The position numbers and the translations under genes are program-made. From Frankia sp. AiPa1 (GTDB lineage: Bacteria > Actinomycetota > Actinomycetes > Frankiales > Frankiaceae), in the NCBI RefSeq assembly GCF_023243075.1, contig NZ_JALKFZ020000169.1, positions 1 through 50,411 of the forward strand: DNA of 50,411 nt, given 5' to 3'. How positions within the stretch are numbered: position 1 is the stretch's first letter; each line of letters opens with the position of its first letter. The notes under the pieces were generated by a model. It searched no databases, was not told the origin of the DNA, and saw nothing but the letters and a program-made list of their open reading frames with translations. This document shows positions 1 through 10,505 of this stretch, in pieces.

Positions 1-604
<604 letters not shown>

Positions 605-756
605 GCGACGGGTACCTCCGGGGTCGGGGGAGGTGCGGCGGCCGGGAGCGGTCCGGGGTGGTCCCGGCCGCCGCGGGCCGGCCCGCGAGAGCGGCGGAGC
701 GGCCGGGTTCCACGGTGAGACTTTTCGCCCTGGTTGGGTAGTGCGATGTTGTCTGT

Positions 757-765
757 TGTGGATAA
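757..765 (-). promoter_or_regulatory. Perfect DnaA-box consensus
   Basis: The minus strand reads TTATCCACA, the exact consensus DnaA box, in a comparatively AT-rich patch between the divergent gene at 604 and rpsB. It is a single copy, so it is not an origin. It could be an isolated DnaA binding site or chance. Confidence 0.45.
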
Positions 766-929
766 CTTGCTTTGCATCGATGGTCGGCGGGTCGTTGACC
801 GGTGCTGGGAGTCCTCACGTGGACACCGGCCCGTGGCGAGGCATGTGTACGCCGCGGCACGCCGTGCGGCAGTGAGGCTGTGGATGGCCCGGCAGCCGTG
901 CGTCCCACGGCCCCTGCCGTCCGGGCGGG

Positions 930-935
930 TATCAT
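930..935 (+). promoter_or_regulatory. Candidate -10 box of rpsB
   Basis: TATCAT fits the TANNNT -10 pattern and would give an rpsB leader of about 185 bases. No convincing -35 element is seen. The long leader leaves room for S2 autoregulation, which is known for rpsB in other bacteria but is not shown here. The rest of 605-1126 holds no credible gene. Confidence 0.35.
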
Positions 936-1126
936 GACCACAGGGCTCGACACATGGGCCCAGCTCGCACGCCCAATCCGGTCCGCCCGCGTGGGTCACC
1001 GGAAGGGTCGCCTCGGTCCGTCGCATGCGGCGGCCATGACTCAGGGCGTCAGGGGCGCCGGCCGCAGGGCGGCGCCGTCACAACCGAGGCGTCCGGCTGC
1101 GGCCGGGCGGAGAGGAGCGACGCGCG

Positions 1127-2047
1127 ATGGCCGTCGTCACCATGAAGCAGCTGCTGGAAAGCGGCGTGCACTTCGGACACCAGACCAAGCGCTGGAACCC
1201 GAAGATGAAGCGCTACATCTTCACCGAGCGCAACGGCATCTACATCATCGACCTGCAGCAGACCCTCTCGTACATCGACCGCGCCTACGACTTCGTCAAG
1301 GAGACCGTCGCCCACGGTGGCACGGTCCTGTTCATCGGCACGAAGAAGCAGGCGCAGGAGGCGATCGAGGAGCAGGCGGCGCGGGTCGGGATGCCGTACG
1401 TCAAGGAGCGCTGGCTCGGCGGCATGCTGACCAACTTCTCGACTGTCTACAAGCGGCTCCAGCGGCTCAAGGAGCTCGAGGAGATCGAGGTCACCGGCGG
1501 TACCGAGGTTCGCACGAAGAAGGAACAGCTCGTGCTGACCCGGGAGAAGGTGAAGCTGGAGCGGACCCTGGGCGGAATCCGCGACATGAGCCGGGTGCCG
1601 AGCGCCGTGTGGGTTGTTGACACGAAGAAGGAGCACATCGCCGTCGGTGAGGCGCGCAAGCTGGGTATCCCGGTGGTCGCCATCCTCGACACCAACTGCG
1701 ATCCCGACGAGGTGGACTACCCGATCCCGGGTAACGACGACGCCATCCGTAGCGCGGCGCTGCTGACCCGGGTGGTCGCGGACGCGGTTGCCGACGGTCT
1801 GATGGCCCGGGCCGGCGCCTCGGGCTCGGCGGAGGCCAAGCCCGAGCAGTCCACCGGCGACGAGCCGCTGGCCGAATGGGAGCAGGCGGTCCTGCGCGGC
1901 GAGGGCGTCGCGGGCGGCGAGGCAGCTGCGGGCGGCGAGGTAGCTACGGCCAGTGAGGCAGCTACGGTCAGTGAGGCAGCCGCGGGCAGCGAGCCGGCTC
2001 CGGCCGTCGAGGCCCCGTCCGACGCGCCGGTCGGTTCGGCGGTCTGA
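1127..2047 (+). CDS. rpsB: 30S ribosomal protein S2
   Basis: Structural protein of the small ribosomal subunit. The 306-residue product starts [19 protein letters not shown], a classic S2 N-terminus, and keeps the S2 core to about residue 235. The ATG at 1127 has a strong GGAGAGGAG ribosome site just upstream. The last ~65 residues are an Ala/Glu/Gly-rich tail built from imperfect short repeats ([24 protein letters not shown]), beyond the usual S2 length; such acidic or Ala-rich tails occur in high-GC Actinobacteria. tsf follows after 259 bases, the normal rpsB-tsf order. No gene or clear terminator is seen in 2048-2306, so co-transcription with tsf is likely. Confidence 0.98.
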   Translation: MAVVTMKQLLESGVHFGHQTKRWNPKMKRYIFTERNGIYIIDLQQTLSYIDRAYDFVKETVAHGGTVLFIGTKKQAQEAIEEQAARVGMPYVKERWLGGMLTNFSTVYKRLQRLKELEEIEVTGGTEVRTKKEQLVLTREKVKLERTLGGIRDMSRVPSAVWVVDTKKEHIAVGEARKLGIPVVAILDTNCDPDEVDYPIPGNDDAIRSAALLTRVVADAVADGLMARAGASGSAEAKPEQSTGDEPLAEWEQAVLRGEGVAGGEAAAGGEVATASEAATVSEAAAGSEPAPAVEAPSDAPVGSAV

Positions 2048-2306
2048 TCTCGCCGGGGCCTGGTGGCCCCCGGAGGTGAACAGGCCTGCCGCGGCACGGG
2101 CACGCCGCTCGTGAGACCGTCGATCCGTCTCCCGCGGTGTGCCTGCCCGGCCGTCACATGGCGCCAGGCAGGACGGGCGCAGACAGCGGGATGCCCCCGC
2201 GCCGCGGGCCGGCGCCAGCCGCTCGCCGCACCCGGCGCACGGCTGGCAGACAGTGCCTGGGCCAGGACAACCACAGCATTCGATCCTCACCGACGAGAAG
2301 AGCACC

Positions 2307-2921
2307 ATGGCAGACATCCCAGTTGCTGACATCCGCAAGCTCCGCGAACTGACCGGGGCCGGGATGAGCGACGTCAAGAAGGCGCTGGTCGACAACGGCG
2401 GCGACTTCGAGAAGGCGAAGGCCTGGCTGCGGGAGAAGGGCAAGGCACAGGTCGCCAAGCGCGCGGCGCGCAGCGCCGCCAACGGGCTGGTCGAGTCCTA
2501 TCTGCACCGCACCGACCCGCAGCTTCCGCCGACGCTTGGCGTGCTGGTCGAGCTGCGCTGCGAAACGGACTTCGTGGCCAAGACCGAGGGCTTCAAGCAG
2601 CTCGCCCGTGATCTTGCACAGCACGTCGCTGCGGCGGACCCGCTGTATGTCACCGCCGACCAGATCCCGAACGAGGTGCTGGAGGCGGAGCGGAGGATCT
2701 ACGCGGCGGCCGCGCGCGAGGAGGGCAAGCCCGAGCCGGCGATCGCGAAGATCGTCGAGGGCCGGATCAACGGCTACGTGAAGGCCAGCGTGCTGCTCGA
2801 CCAGCCCTGGGTGAAGGACAGTAAGATCACGATCCGGGGCATGCTGGACCAGGCGGGTGCGTCGCTGGGCGAGAAGATCGAGGTCGCCCGGTTCGCCCGG
2901 TTCAACATCCGGCAGGCCTGA
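2307..2921 (+). CDS. tsf: Elongation factor Ts
   Basis: Guanine-nucleotide exchange factor that regenerates EF-Tu-GTP. The product has 204 residues: an N-terminal UBA-like region (IRKLRELTGAGMSDVKKAL, about 9-27) and the EF-Tu-contacting TDFV motif near residues 87-90. It is shorter than the roughly 270-280 residues common in other Actinobacteria, so it is the short form with a reduced C-terminal region, but the reading frame is clean. The ATG at 2307 is chosen because it matches the family N-terminus and has GAGAAGAG upstream; the frame is open further upstream but without EF-Ts sequence. A strong hairpin follows at 2980-3016. Confidence 0.97.
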   Translation: MADIPVADIRKLRELTGAGMSDVKKALVDNGGDFEKAKAWLREKGKAQVAKRAARSAANGLVESYLHRTDPQLPPTLGVLVELRCETDFVAKTEGFKQLARDLAQHVAAADPLYVTADQIPNEVLEAERRIYAAAAREEGKPEPAIAKIVEGRINGYVKASVLLDQPWVKDSKITIRGMLDQAGASLGEKIEVARFARFNIRQA

Positions 2922-2979
2922 GCGCAGCGCGCCGTTGGCGTCAGGCAGGCGGGACATCCGCGGCCAGCGACGCCCGGAC

Positions 2980-3016
2980 AAACCGGCGGGGGGTCGAACT
3001 GACCACCCGCCGGTTT
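2980..3016 (+). terminator. Hairpin after tsf
   Basis: An 11-bp perfect stem (AAACCGGCGGG / CCCGCCGGTTT) follows the tsf stop by about 60 bases. It has a short TTT at the 3' arm but no long U-tract, as is usual in high-GC Actinobacteria. It probably ends the rpsB-tsf transcript. Confidence 0.75.
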
Positions 3017-3396
3017 CGTGCTTCTCAGACGGGCCCGTGAGATCGATCCGCCCGGCGTGGCGTGCCACCCCGGGCCAACCGGCGGTGGCCCGGTACGGGA
3101 CACTGCTCGCGACGGCTGTGCGAGCATTCTGGTGAGTGCTGCCCTGTAGTGGTCCAGGCTCGCGCATGAAGCAGGCGCCGCGGTGGAGCAGGCTTCGGCC
3201 TGGATCAGATGGTCATGGGGCGGTTGGGTGGGAACGGGCATCGTCCATGCGGGCCATCGCGTCGAACGAGGCTTGGACGTGCCCGGGCAGCCCGCGTCGT
3301 CGAGGATCGGTGGGCGGTTGAGTTCCGGCCGGGTGGCGTGCGCTCGCCCGGGTCGTACACGTTGTCGGCGAGTGAGAGTGGACGGAAGGAACTACG
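3017..3396 (+). other. Gene-free interval where pyrH would be expected
   Basis: No coding sequence can be supported between the tsf terminator and frr. In most Actinobacteria the UMP kinase gene pyrH (about 720 bases) sits here directly before frr. The interval is too short and none of its frames resembles UMP kinase. It probably carries the frr promoter; TACACG near 3355 is only a weak candidate. Confidence 0.6.
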
Positions 3397-3954
3397 GTGA
3401 TCGACGACACACTTCTCGATGCCGAGGAGAAGATGGAGAAGGCCGTCTCGGTCGCCAAGGAGGATTTCGCGAACATTCGTACCGGCCGCATCACTCCCGC
3501 CGTCTTCTCCAAGATCGTGGTGGATTACTACGGGGCACTGACCCCCGTCCAACAACTTGCGTCGTTCCATATCCCCGAACCGCGCATGGTGATCATTACG
3601 CCGTATGACAAATCGTCGCTGGGCTCGATTGAGAAGGCCGTGCGCGACTCCGACCTGGGCGTCAACCCGAGCAATGACGGCACGATCATCCGGATCGTCT
3701 TCCCGGAGCTGTCCGAGCAGCGTCGCCGGGACCTCGTCAAGGTCGCCCGGAGCAAGGCGGAGGAGGCCCGGGTCAGCATCCGCAACGTGCGTCGGCACGC
3801 CAAGGACGCCATCGACCGCATCGTGCGCGATGGTGACGCGGGTGAGGATGAGGGGCGGCGGGGGGAGAAGGACCTCGGCGAGGCGACGCATCGCTATGTC
3901 GGGCAGGTCGACGAGCTGCTTCGCCTCAAGGAATCGGACCTGCTGTCGGTGTGA
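3397..3954 (+). CDS. frr: Ribosome recycling factor
   Basis: Works with EF-G to split post-termination ribosomes. The product has 185 residues, the normal length, and matches RRF end to end: [17 protein letters not shown] near residues 25-41, [15 protein letters not shown] near 86-100, and the [12 protein letters not shown] helix region. The GTG at 3397 is preceded by GGAAGGA at 3384-3390, an excellent ribosome site. It is followed by cdsA after 162 bases, as in the conserved frr-cdsA-rlmN order. What is unusual is the absence of pyrH upstream. Confidence 0.98.
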   Translation: MIDDTLLDAEEKMEKAVSVAKEDFANIRTGRITPAVFSKIVVDYYGALTPVQQLASFHIPEPRMVIITPYDKSSLGSIEKAVRDSDLGVNPSNDGTIIRIVFPELSEQRRRDLVKVARSKAEEARVSIRNVRRHAKDAIDRIVRDGDAGEDEGRRGEKDLGEATHRYVGQVDELLRLKESDLLSV

Positions 3955-4116
3955 TTCGCCGCATCCCGGCCGCCGCCGTGCGTTGCTCGCGCGGCAGGTC
4001 CGCAGCCCCGACGGCGCCGAGATGCTCGGTACCCTGGCCGGTCCCGGGCACAGGCTGTCGGTGGAGCCGGCCGGGATCCGCGGGAGATCAGGCCCGATCC
4101 GTTCCCCTCTGTCGAG

Positions 4117-5040
4117 ATGTGTGCCTTCATGACGGCAGTCAACGGCCCGACCGTGGTTGACGGCGGGCAGTTCGCGAGCCCCGGGCTTCCGGGCAAGGAC
4201 CGGCCGGCCCCCGAGGCGCCTGCGCCCACACGCTCGCGGGCGGGACGTGACCTGCCGGCGGCGATCGGCGTCGGGGCGTTGCTGGGCGCGATCAACCTGG
4301 TCGCGTTGTTCACCGTCCGCGCGACGTTCACCGCCGTGATCAGTGCTGCGGTCGCGATCGGGACGGTCGAGGTGATTCGCGCGCTGCGGCTCACCGGCCT
4401 GCGGGTGCCGATCGTGCCGCTGGCCGCCGGGGCGCTCGCGATCCCGCCGGTGGCCTATGTCGGCGGAACGGACGGCCTGCTGTTCGCGGTTGCGGCGACG
4501 GTGGCCGCCGGGATCGTCGTGCGGCTCGCCGGACCGGGCGACGGACTCGTCCGTGATCTGGCTGGCATCGCGTTCGTCGCCGCGTACGTCGGTTTTCCGG
4601 CCGGGTTCGCGGCGCTGCTGACCGAGGCGTCCGATGGGAGCTGGCGGGTGCTGGCGTTCATCGGGACGGTGGTGGCCAGTGACGTCGGGGGTTACGCGGC
4701 CGGGGTGCTCTCTGGCGGACGGCACAAGATGGCGCCCAGCGTGTCGCCTGGAAAGTCCTGGGAGGGCTTCGCCGGTTCGGTGCTTGGCTGCGTTGTCGTG
4801 GCCGGCGTTGTGGTGGCCTGGCCGCTCGGCGCGCATGCCTGGCAGGGAGTGCTGCTGGGCCTCGCGACCGCGTGCGCGGCGACAATCGGTGATCTGGGCG
4901 AGTCGCTGCTCAAACGGGACATCGGCATCAAGGACATGGGTAATCTGCTACCCGGCCATGGCGGGATCATGGATCGGCTCGACTCGTTGCTGTGCACCGC
5001 ACCGGTCGCCTGGCTGCTGCTGAGTGCCTTCGTGCACTGA
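4117..5040 (+). CDS. cdsA: Phosphatidate cytidylyltransferase
   Basis: Membrane enzyme that makes CDP-diacylglycerol from phosphatidic acid and CTP, the precursor of all major phospholipids. The 307-residue product has a ~45-residue polar N-terminus and then about eight hydrophobic helices. The C-terminal third carries the family signature: [18 protein letters not shown] followed by [10 protein letters not shown]. The ATG at 4117 is chosen; a second in-frame ATG lies 4 codons later. It is in the same direction as frr and rlmN. Confidence 0.95.
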   Translation: MCAFMTAVNGPTVVDGGQFASPGLPGKDRPAPEAPAPTRSRAGRDLPAAIGVGALLGAINLVALFTVRATFTAVISAAVAIGTVEVIRALRLTGLRVPIVPLAAGALAIPPVAYVGGTDGLLFAVAATVAAGIVVRLAGPGDGLVRDLAGIAFVAAYVGFPAGFAALLTEASDGSWRVLAFIGTVVASDVGGYAAGVLSGGRHKMAPSVSPGKSWEGFAGSVLGCVVVAGVVVAWPLGAHAWQGVLLGLATACAATIGDLGESLLKRDIGIKDMGNLLPGHGGIMDRLDSLLCTAPVAWLLLSAFVH

Positions 5041-5087
5041 TCGTCACATTCGTCTCGGTGCCAGCGGCCTGGCACACTGGGAGCGCG

Positions 5088-6392
5088 ATGACTTCCACGA
5101 CCGCCGAATCCGTGCCCTCCGGCCGGCCGGCGTCCGCCGGTGCGGGCCAGCCGGTCCGTTCCTCGCCCGCGCGGCGGGTGACGCGACCTGCCCGTCACCT
5201 TGCGGATCTCTCCAGGGACGAGCGACGCGAGGTCGCAGCCTCGCTGGGCCTACCGGCCTTTCGCGCCGACCAGCTCTCGCGGCACTACTTCACTCGGCTG
5301 TTGGACGCCGCCACCGCGGACGCCATGACCGATCTGCCCGAGCGGGACCGCGGGCCGCTGCTTGCCGCGCTGCTTCCGCCGCTGCTCACCCCGGCCAGGT
5401 CTTTGGCCTGCGATGACGGGCAGACCCGCAAGATCGCCTGGCGGACGGGTGACGGCGCGATGATCGAATCAGTGATCATGCGGTACCCCGATCGTGCCAC
5501 GGTGTGCGTCTCCAGCCAGGCGGGCTGCGGGATGGGCTGCCCGTTCTGCGCCACCGGCCAGGGCGGGCTGACCCGCAACCTGTCGACGGCGGAGATCGTG
5601 GAACAGGTGGTGCACGCGGCGCGGGTGTTGCGGCGTGGGGAGCTCGGCGTGGGTGACCGCCGCCTGTCGAACGTCGTCTTCATGGGGATGGGTGAGCCGC
5701 TGGCCAACTACGGTGCCCTCGTCGCGGCACTGCGCCGGCTGGTCGCCGCGCCACCCGAGGGGCTCGGTATCTCCGCCCGTGGCCTCACGGTCAGCACGGT
5801 CGGCCTGGTCCCGGCAATGCGGCGGCTGGCCCGGGAAGGACTGCCGGTCACGCTCGCCCTCTCCCTGCACGCGCCGGACGACGAGCTGCGGGACGAACTG
5901 GTTCCGGTCAACAATCGCTGGCCGGTGGCCGAGGTGCTGGCGGCCGCCTGGGAGTATGCCGAGCACACCGGGCGACGGGTGAGCATCGAGTACGCGCTGA
6001 TCGATGGCGTCAACGACGACGTGGCCCGGGCAGATGCCCTGGCCTCCCTGCTCGCCGGCCGGCTCGCGCACGTCAACCTGATTCCGCTCAACCCGACGGC
6101 CGGATCGTCCTGGCAGGCCAGCGCCGCGCCAGGGCAGCGCGCGTTCGTACGCCGGTTGCGGGAACGCGGCATCGCGACGACGGTGCGAGACACCCGCGGT
6201 CGCGAGATCGCTGCGGCCTGCGGCCAGCTGGCCGCACAGCCGCCCGAGGTGCTGCTGTCGCCCGAGGTGCTGCTGTCGCCCGAGATGTTGCCCTCGCCGG
6301 AGGTACGCGGGCCGCTCGAGATCATGCGGCTTTCCGGTGACGGAGTGATCGTGGCGGATGGGGTAGCCGACGGCAGCCGTGGTCTCCGGTAG
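5088..6392 (+). CDS. rlmN: 23S rRNA (A2503-C2)/tRNA (A37-C2) methyltransferase RlmN
   Basis: Radical-SAM enzyme methylating C2 of A2503 in 23S rRNA and A37 of some tRNAs. The 434-residue product has the CX3CX2C cluster motif at Cys147, Cys151 and Cys154 (CGMGCPFC), the MGMGEP glycine-rich SAM contact, and the C-terminal catalytic cysteine in EIAAACGQL. The ATG at 5088 is preferred over the open frame beginning at 4992, which would overlap cdsA and lacks family sequence; GGGAG lies 5 bases upstream. The C-terminus carries a repetitive PEVLLS extension coded by 18-base repeats and not needed by the family. Its stop lies inside the start of the next gene. Confidence 0.96.
   Translation: MTSTTAESVPSGRPASAGAGQPVRSSPARRVTRPARHLADLSRDERREVAASLGLPAFRADQLSRHYFTRLLDAATADAMTDLPERDRGPLLAALLPPLLTPARSLACDDGQTRKIAWRTGDGAMIESVIMRYPDRATVCVSSQAGCGMGCPFCATGQGGLTRNLSTAEIVEQVVHAARVLRRGELGVGDRRLSNVVFMGMGEPLANYGALVAALRRLVAAPPEGLGISARGLTVSTVGLVPAMRRLAREGLPVTLALSLHAPDDELRDELVPVNNRWPVAEVLAAAWEYAEHTGRRVSIEYALIDGVNDDVARADALASLLAGRLAHVNLIPLNPTAGSSWQASAAPGQRAFVRRLRERGIATTVRDTRGREIAAACGQLAAQPPEVLLSPEVLLSPEMLPSPEVRGPLEIMRLSGDGVIVADGVADGSRGLR
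6243..6314 (+). repeat. 18-bp in-frame repeats in the rlmN 3' end
   Basis: CCCGAGGTGCTGCTGTCG occurs exactly at 6243-6260 and 6261-6278, followed by two degenerate copies. It encodes PEVLLS-like hexapeptides in the RlmN tail, consistent with slippage expansion of a non-essential extension. Confidence 0.85.
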
Positions 6393-7731
6393 TCCGCCGA
6401 GTCGGCATCGCGGTTCGCTGCGGCACCGCACCCGCACCTCGAACACCGTGTGGCTGCCGATCGTCGCTGCGCTGGGCGTGCTGCTGTTGCTGTTGTGGTA
6501 TGCGATGTCGCGTGGCCCTGGTCCGGCGAAGTCCACTGCCGCGCAGAGCAGGACCAGTGGCACCGATGGCCAACGGGCTGCCGCGGTGGCTTCTCCCACG
6601 CCGACTCCCACCGTTCCGCCGGCACCGGCCAGCGGCTGCGTGACGGGGAAGACCCTGCCGTCGGGGACCAGCACCCGAACCCTGCAGGTGGCCGGCGTGC
6701 AACGTACCTATGTGCTCGCGGTGCCCGCTCGCGCTGCGGGCTCCGCGGCCAGGCCACTGCCACTGATCGTCAACTATCACGATCTCGATCAGAGCCCATT
6801 CGACCTCGAGGCCTACACCCATCTGGCGGATCAGGGGACGAAGGCCGGCTTCGTGGTCGCCGTGCCGGTGGGGGAGCGGGCCCGCTGGAACTTCTCCCGC
6901 TCCGTGGCAGTGGGTCCGGACGACGTCCTGTTCACCGGCCTGCTGCTCAACGAGCTCACCGGCCGGATGTGCCTGGATGCCGGCCGGATCTTCGCCGCTG
7001 GATACGGTGATGGCGCGAACATGGTGCTCACCGCGCTGTGCGCGCTGCCCGACCGGTTCGCGGCTGCGGTGACGGTGGCGTCGAGCGTGTTGTCGACGTC
7101 GTGCGCGCGGCCGACGACGAGCCTGCTGGAGATACACGGTGCGGTCGATCCGATCGCTCCGCTGGCCGGTGGCGGCGCCCCCCGCGCGGCCCCGTACACG
7201 GGGATCGTCGCCCAGGCGGCATCCGACCAGCTCGCCCGCTACGCCTCGGCGCTCGGGTGTTCGGGGGCGCGGTCCACCGCGCAGGACACCGCCGACTGGA
7301 GCCGGACAGTGTGGGCCGGCTGCCCGGACAACCGGGATGTGGGCCTGATCGTCATGCGGGGCGGCGGGCATACCTGGCCTGGCGCGCAGGCTCGTGCCGA
7401 CCGCGGCCCGACCTCGCAGGCGCTCAGCGGCACCGTCGTCGTGCTCACCTTCTTCGGCTATACGCCGAGTACGGACGACGTAGGCGGGGGCACCGGGGGC
7501 ACCGGGGGCACCGGGGTGCCGGGCCCATCGGTGGCCCCGCAGGCCCCCGGAGCCACCGCGACGGGCGGCCCGTCCGGGCCATCCCCGGCGCCCACCCAGT
7601 CCGCGCCGGGCGCGAGCGGGTCGGCCTCGCCGACGGGAGACCGGGACCAGAACACACCCTCGCCCACGGACTCCCCGACGCCGGCCACACCCTCGGCGAC
7701 GGCCCAGAACGGGCCGGCCGCCAGCGGATGA
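6379..7731 (+). CDS. Membrane-anchored LpqC/PHB-depolymerase-like esterase lacking the serine nucleophile
   Basis: The 450-residue protein has a short basic N-terminus, one membrane helix (about residues 25-41, [19 protein letters not shown]), a Pro/Thr linker, an alpha/beta-hydrolase domain of the polyhydroxybutyrate depolymerase/feruloyl esterase type (about 85-360), and a Gly/Pro/Ser/Thr-rich tail that includes three 9-base repeats at 7486-7512. The fold is recognisable from [16 protein letters not shown] (acid Asp) and GGGHTWPGA (catalytic His). At the nucleophile elbow, where relatives have G-F-S-N-G, this protein reads G-Y-G-D-G, so the serine is glycine (GGT, one base from AGT). It is probably not a normal serine hydrolase. 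The GTG start at 6379 overlaps the rlmN end by 14 bases. Confidence 0.75.
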   Translation: MVSGSPPSRHRGSLRHRTRTSNTVWLPIVAALGVLLLLLWYAMSRGPGPAKSTAAQSRTSGTDGQRAAAVASPTPTPTVPPAPASGCVTGKTLPSGTSTRTLQVAGVQRTYVLAVPARAAGSAARPLPLIVNYHDLDQSPFDLEAYTHLADQGTKAGFVVAVPVGERARWNFSRSVAVGPDDVLFTGLLLNELTGRMCLDAGRIFAAGYGDGANMVLTALCALPDRFAAAVTVASSVLSTSCARPTTSLLEIHGAVDPIAPLAGGGAPRAAPYTGIVAQAASDQLARYASALGCSGARSTAQDTADWSRTVWAGCPDNRDVGLIVMRGGGHTWPGAQARADRGPTSQALSGTVVVLTFFGYTPSTDDVGGGTGGTGGTGVPGPSVAPQAPGATATGGPSGPSPAPTQSAPGASGSASPTGDRDQNTPSPTDSPTPATPSATAQNGPAASG

Positions 7732-7913
7732 GCCGGCAAGGTCCGGGCGGCCCGGCCCGCGTGGGCCGGCTGACCCGGCCGACCGGTCCGGGCGGCCCGG
7801 GCTGGGTGAGGCAGGACGTCATGATCACGGTTACCCCTCGGACCCATTGCGCATCATCGGGTGGTACCTGTCATGAACCGAACAGGCGGGCACCGGGCTG
7901 GCGAGCGGCCTGC

Positions 7914-7919
7914 GAGAAT
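7914..7919 (+). promoter_or_regulatory. Leaderless-type -10 box of dxr
   Basis: GAGAAT ends exactly 6 bases before the GTG at 7926, the spacing seen at several other starts in this window. No Shine-Dalgarno sequence precedes dxr, which supports leaderless transcription. The rest of 7732-7925 is featureless. Confidence 0.5.
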
Positions 7920-7925
7920 GTAGGT

Positions 7926-9152
7926 GTGGTGGAGGCTTCGAACCTGCGTGAAGTTGTTCTGCTCGGGTCCACCGGCTCGATCGGAACCCAGGCCATAGAC
8001 GTCATACGCCGCAATCCGGAGCGCTTCCGGGTCGTGGCGCTCATGGGCGGCGGATCCCGGGTGGATCTGCTTGCCGCCCAGGCGCTCGATCTCGGCGTGC
8101 AGGCGGTGGGGGTGGCCGCCGCGTCCGCCGCCCAGGATCTGCAGCTCGCCTTCTTCGCCGAGGCGAGCCGGCGGGGCTACCGCAAGGGCGAGTTCGCGGT
8201 GCCGAAGATCCTCGCCGGCCCGGATGCGGCGAGCGAGATCGCCGCCTGGCCCTGCGACACCGTGCTCAACGGCATTACCGGGTCGGTGGGCTTGGCGCCG
8301 ACGCTCGCGGCCCTGGCCGCGGGGCACACCGTGGCGCTGGCGAACAAGGAGTCGCTGGTCGCTGGCGGCCCGCTGGTGCTGGACGCGCTCGGCGGAGACC
8401 CGGACCGGCTGGTCCCCGTCGACTCCGAGCACTCCGCGCTGGCCCAGTGCCTGCGTGGCGGGCGTCGGGAGGAGGTGCGCAAGCTGGTCCTCACGGCCAG
8501 TGGCGGGCCCTTCCGTGGCCGTCGGCGCGACGAACTCGCCGCGGTCACCCCGCAGCAGGCCCTGGCGCATCCCACCTGGGACATGGGGCCGGTGGTGACG
8601 ATCAATTCGGCGACCCTGATGAACAAGGGCCTGGAGCTCATCGAGGCCCACCTGTTCTTCGGTGTCCCCTACGACGACATCGAGGTCGTCGTGCATCCCC
8701 AGTCCCTGGTGCACTCGATGGTCGAGTTCACCGACGGCTCCACGATCGCCCAGGTCTCCCCGCCCGACATGCGCCTGCCCATCGCACTTGCCCTGGGCTG
8801 GCCGGACCGGGTCGCCGAGGCGCAGCCGCCGATGGACTGGACCCGGGCGCAGGCACTGACCTTCGAGCCGCTGGACGGGACGGCCTTCCCCGCGGTGGAC
8901 CTCGCCCGCACGGCCGGTCGCCGGCGTGGGACGGCACCCGCGGTGTTCAATGCGGCCAACGAGGAGGCGGTCGCCGCCTTCCTCGCCGGGCGCCTGCCCT
9001 TCGTCCGGATCGTCGATCTGGTGGCCGAGGTCATCGCCGAGCACGAGGTGATCGACCACCCCTCGCTCGAGGAGGTCTTCGCCACCGAGCGGTCCGCGCG
9101 CGAGGCGGCGCAGCGGCTGATCCGGCGCGAGAGCGAACGGGAAACGGTGTGA
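7926..9152 (+). CDS. dxr: 1-deoxy-D-xylulose 5-phosphate reductoisomerase
   Basis: Second enzyme of the MEP isoprenoid pathway: converts DXP to 2-C-methyl-D-erythritol 4-phosphate with NADPH and a divalent metal. The 408-residue product starts near the NADPH-binding loop ([16 protein letters not shown]) and carries [12 protein letters not shown], the metal/substrate motif [25 protein letters not shown] and FNAANEEAV, all diagnostic. The frame is open much further upstream but has no family sequence before the GTG pair at 7926/7929. The first GTG is chosen because it lies 6 bases after a -10-like box. It is followed by rseP and ispG, the conserved actinobacterial trio. Confidence 0.96.
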   Translation: MVEASNLREVVLLGSTGSIGTQAIDVIRRNPERFRVVALMGGGSRVDLLAAQALDLGVQAVGVAAASAAQDLQLAFFAEASRRGYRKGEFAVPKILAGPDAASEIAAWPCDTVLNGITGSVGLAPTLAALAAGHTVALANKESLVAGGPLVLDALGGDPDRLVPVDSEHSALAQCLRGGRREEVRKLVLTASGGPFRGRRRDELAAVTPQQALAHPTWDMGPVVTINSATLMNKGLELIEAHLFFGVPYDDIEVVVHPQSLVHSMVEFTDGSTIAQVSPPDMRLPIALALGWPDRVAEAQPPMDWTRAQALTFEPLDGTAFPAVDLARTAGRRRGTAPAVFNAANEEAVAAFLAGRLPFVRIVDLVAEVIAEHEVIDHPSLEEVFATERSAREAAQRLIRRESERETV

Positions 9153-9180
9153 GCTGTCGTTTCCGGCGGAGGCCGGCCTG

Positions 9181-10365
9181 ATGGAGATCTTCGGCATCGT
9201 CGCGTTTGCCGCCGCGCTGCTCGTGTCGGTGGTGGCGCACGAGGGCGGGCACTTCGTGACCGCGCGGCACTACGGCATGAAGGCCTCGAAGTTCTTCGTG
9301 GGTTTCGGGCCGACGATCTGGTCACGCCAGCGCGGCGAGACCGAGTACGGCGTCAAGCTCATCCCGGCCGGCGGCTTCGTGAAGATCGAGGGGATGACGC
9401 CGCTCGAGGAGATCGAGCCGGCTGACGAGCCGCGGGCGTTCTACAACGCCCACGCCAGGGCGCGTCTGGTCGTCATGTCCGCTGGCTCGTTCGTCCACTT
9501 CGTCATCGCGCTCGTGTTGATCTATGGGGTTCTGGTCACGATCGGGACCACGAAGATCAGCGAGTCGAAGATCGGGTCGACGAGCTGCGTGGCCGCCACC
9601 GCCAGCTGCACCGGGCCCGGTCCCGCCGCGGCGGCCGGGCTGCGTCCAGGTGACCGTGTGATCAGCTTCGACAACACCGCCGTGCGGACCTGGGCGGACT
9701 TCACCCGCCGGGTGCGCGCGCACGGCCCGGGCCCGGCGACGCTCGTCGTGCGCCGGGACGGGAAGGACCTCACCCTGACCCCGAACCTCGTCGAGGTTCG
9801 GCGCAACCGGGTGACCGGTGGCTCCGGCAACGACCCGGTCGGCGCGCTCGGCGTGCGGCCGGGGCTCGACGCGGTGCACTACAACCCGGCCGAGGCGGTT
9901 CCGCGCACCTTCTCGGTGATCGGCTCCGGTTTCACCGGGATGTACGACACGCTGACTCATCGTATCGGCGACCTGGGTAAGATCTTCAGCAACAACCGGG
10001 ATCCCGAGGGCTTCATCAGCGTCGTGGGCGCGGCCCGCATCGGCGGGGACGTCGTCTCGGCCCCGGACAGCTCGAGGGTCGACCGGGTCGGTCAGTTCCT
10101 CATCCTGGTCGCCGCCATCAACCTGGCGGTGGGGATCTTCAACCTGCTGCCGCTGCTTCCACTGGACGGTGGCCACATCGCCGTCCTGGGCTTCGAGCAG
10201 GCCCGACATGGTCTGCGCCGGCTGCGGGGATACCGTGGACCGGTCAAGAAGGTGGATTTCGCCAAGCTGTTACCGGCCACGTATGCCACGGTCTTCGTCC
10301 TGCTCGGGTTCAGCCTGCTCCTCCTGTCCGCCGACATCGTTAATCCCATCCGCCTGAACCAGTGA
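9181..10365 (+). CDS. rseP: Site-2 intramembrane zinc protease (RseP/Rip1 family)
   Basis: Membrane metalloprotease that cleaves anti-sigma factors or signal-peptide remnants within the membrane (Rip1 in mycobacteria). In the 394-residue product the zinc motif HEGGH is at residues 20-24 inside the first helix. A second helix follows near 95-115, then a PDZ domain (about 140-200, GLRPGDRVISFDN), and the C-terminal helix pair with the second metal motif LPLDGGH and a final membrane segment near 370-390. The ATG at 9181 has GGCGGAGG upstream and lies 28 bases after dxr. Its position between dxr and ispG is conserved in Actinobacteria. Confidence 0.95.
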   Translation: MEIFGIVAFAAALLVSVVAHEGGHFVTARHYGMKASKFFVGFGPTIWSRQRGETEYGVKLIPAGGFVKIEGMTPLEEIEPADEPRAFYNAHARARLVVMSAGSFVHFVIALVLIYGVLVTIGTTKISESKIGSTSCVAATASCTGPGPAAAAGLRPGDRVISFDNTAVRTWADFTRRVRAHGPGPATLVVRRDGKDLTLTPNLVEVRRNRVTGGSGNDPVGALGVRPGLDAVHYNPAEAVPRTFSVIGSGFTGMYDTLTHRIGDLGKIFSNNRDPEGFISVVGAARIGGDVVSAPDSSRVDRVGQFLILVAAINLAVGIFNLLPLLPLDGGHIAVLGFEQARHGLRRLRGYRGPVKKVDFAKLLPATYATVFVLLGFSLLLLSADIVNPIRLNQ

Positions 10366-10505
10366 TGTCGCACCAGTGACTCCGCGCGGGGCCCGCTGCG
10401 GCCTCTGCGTCCCACTGCCCTGCGCCCCACTGCCTGCGTCCCGCAGTCGACAGGCCGAATCAGTCGCACGTCGATCATTTTTTCCGATTCGCCAGTGAGG
10501 ACAAC

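Noticed and set aside
7038..7925. Long upstream extension of the dxr frame
   Set aside because: It overlaps the esterase-like gene in another frame and lacks Dxr sequence before 7926.
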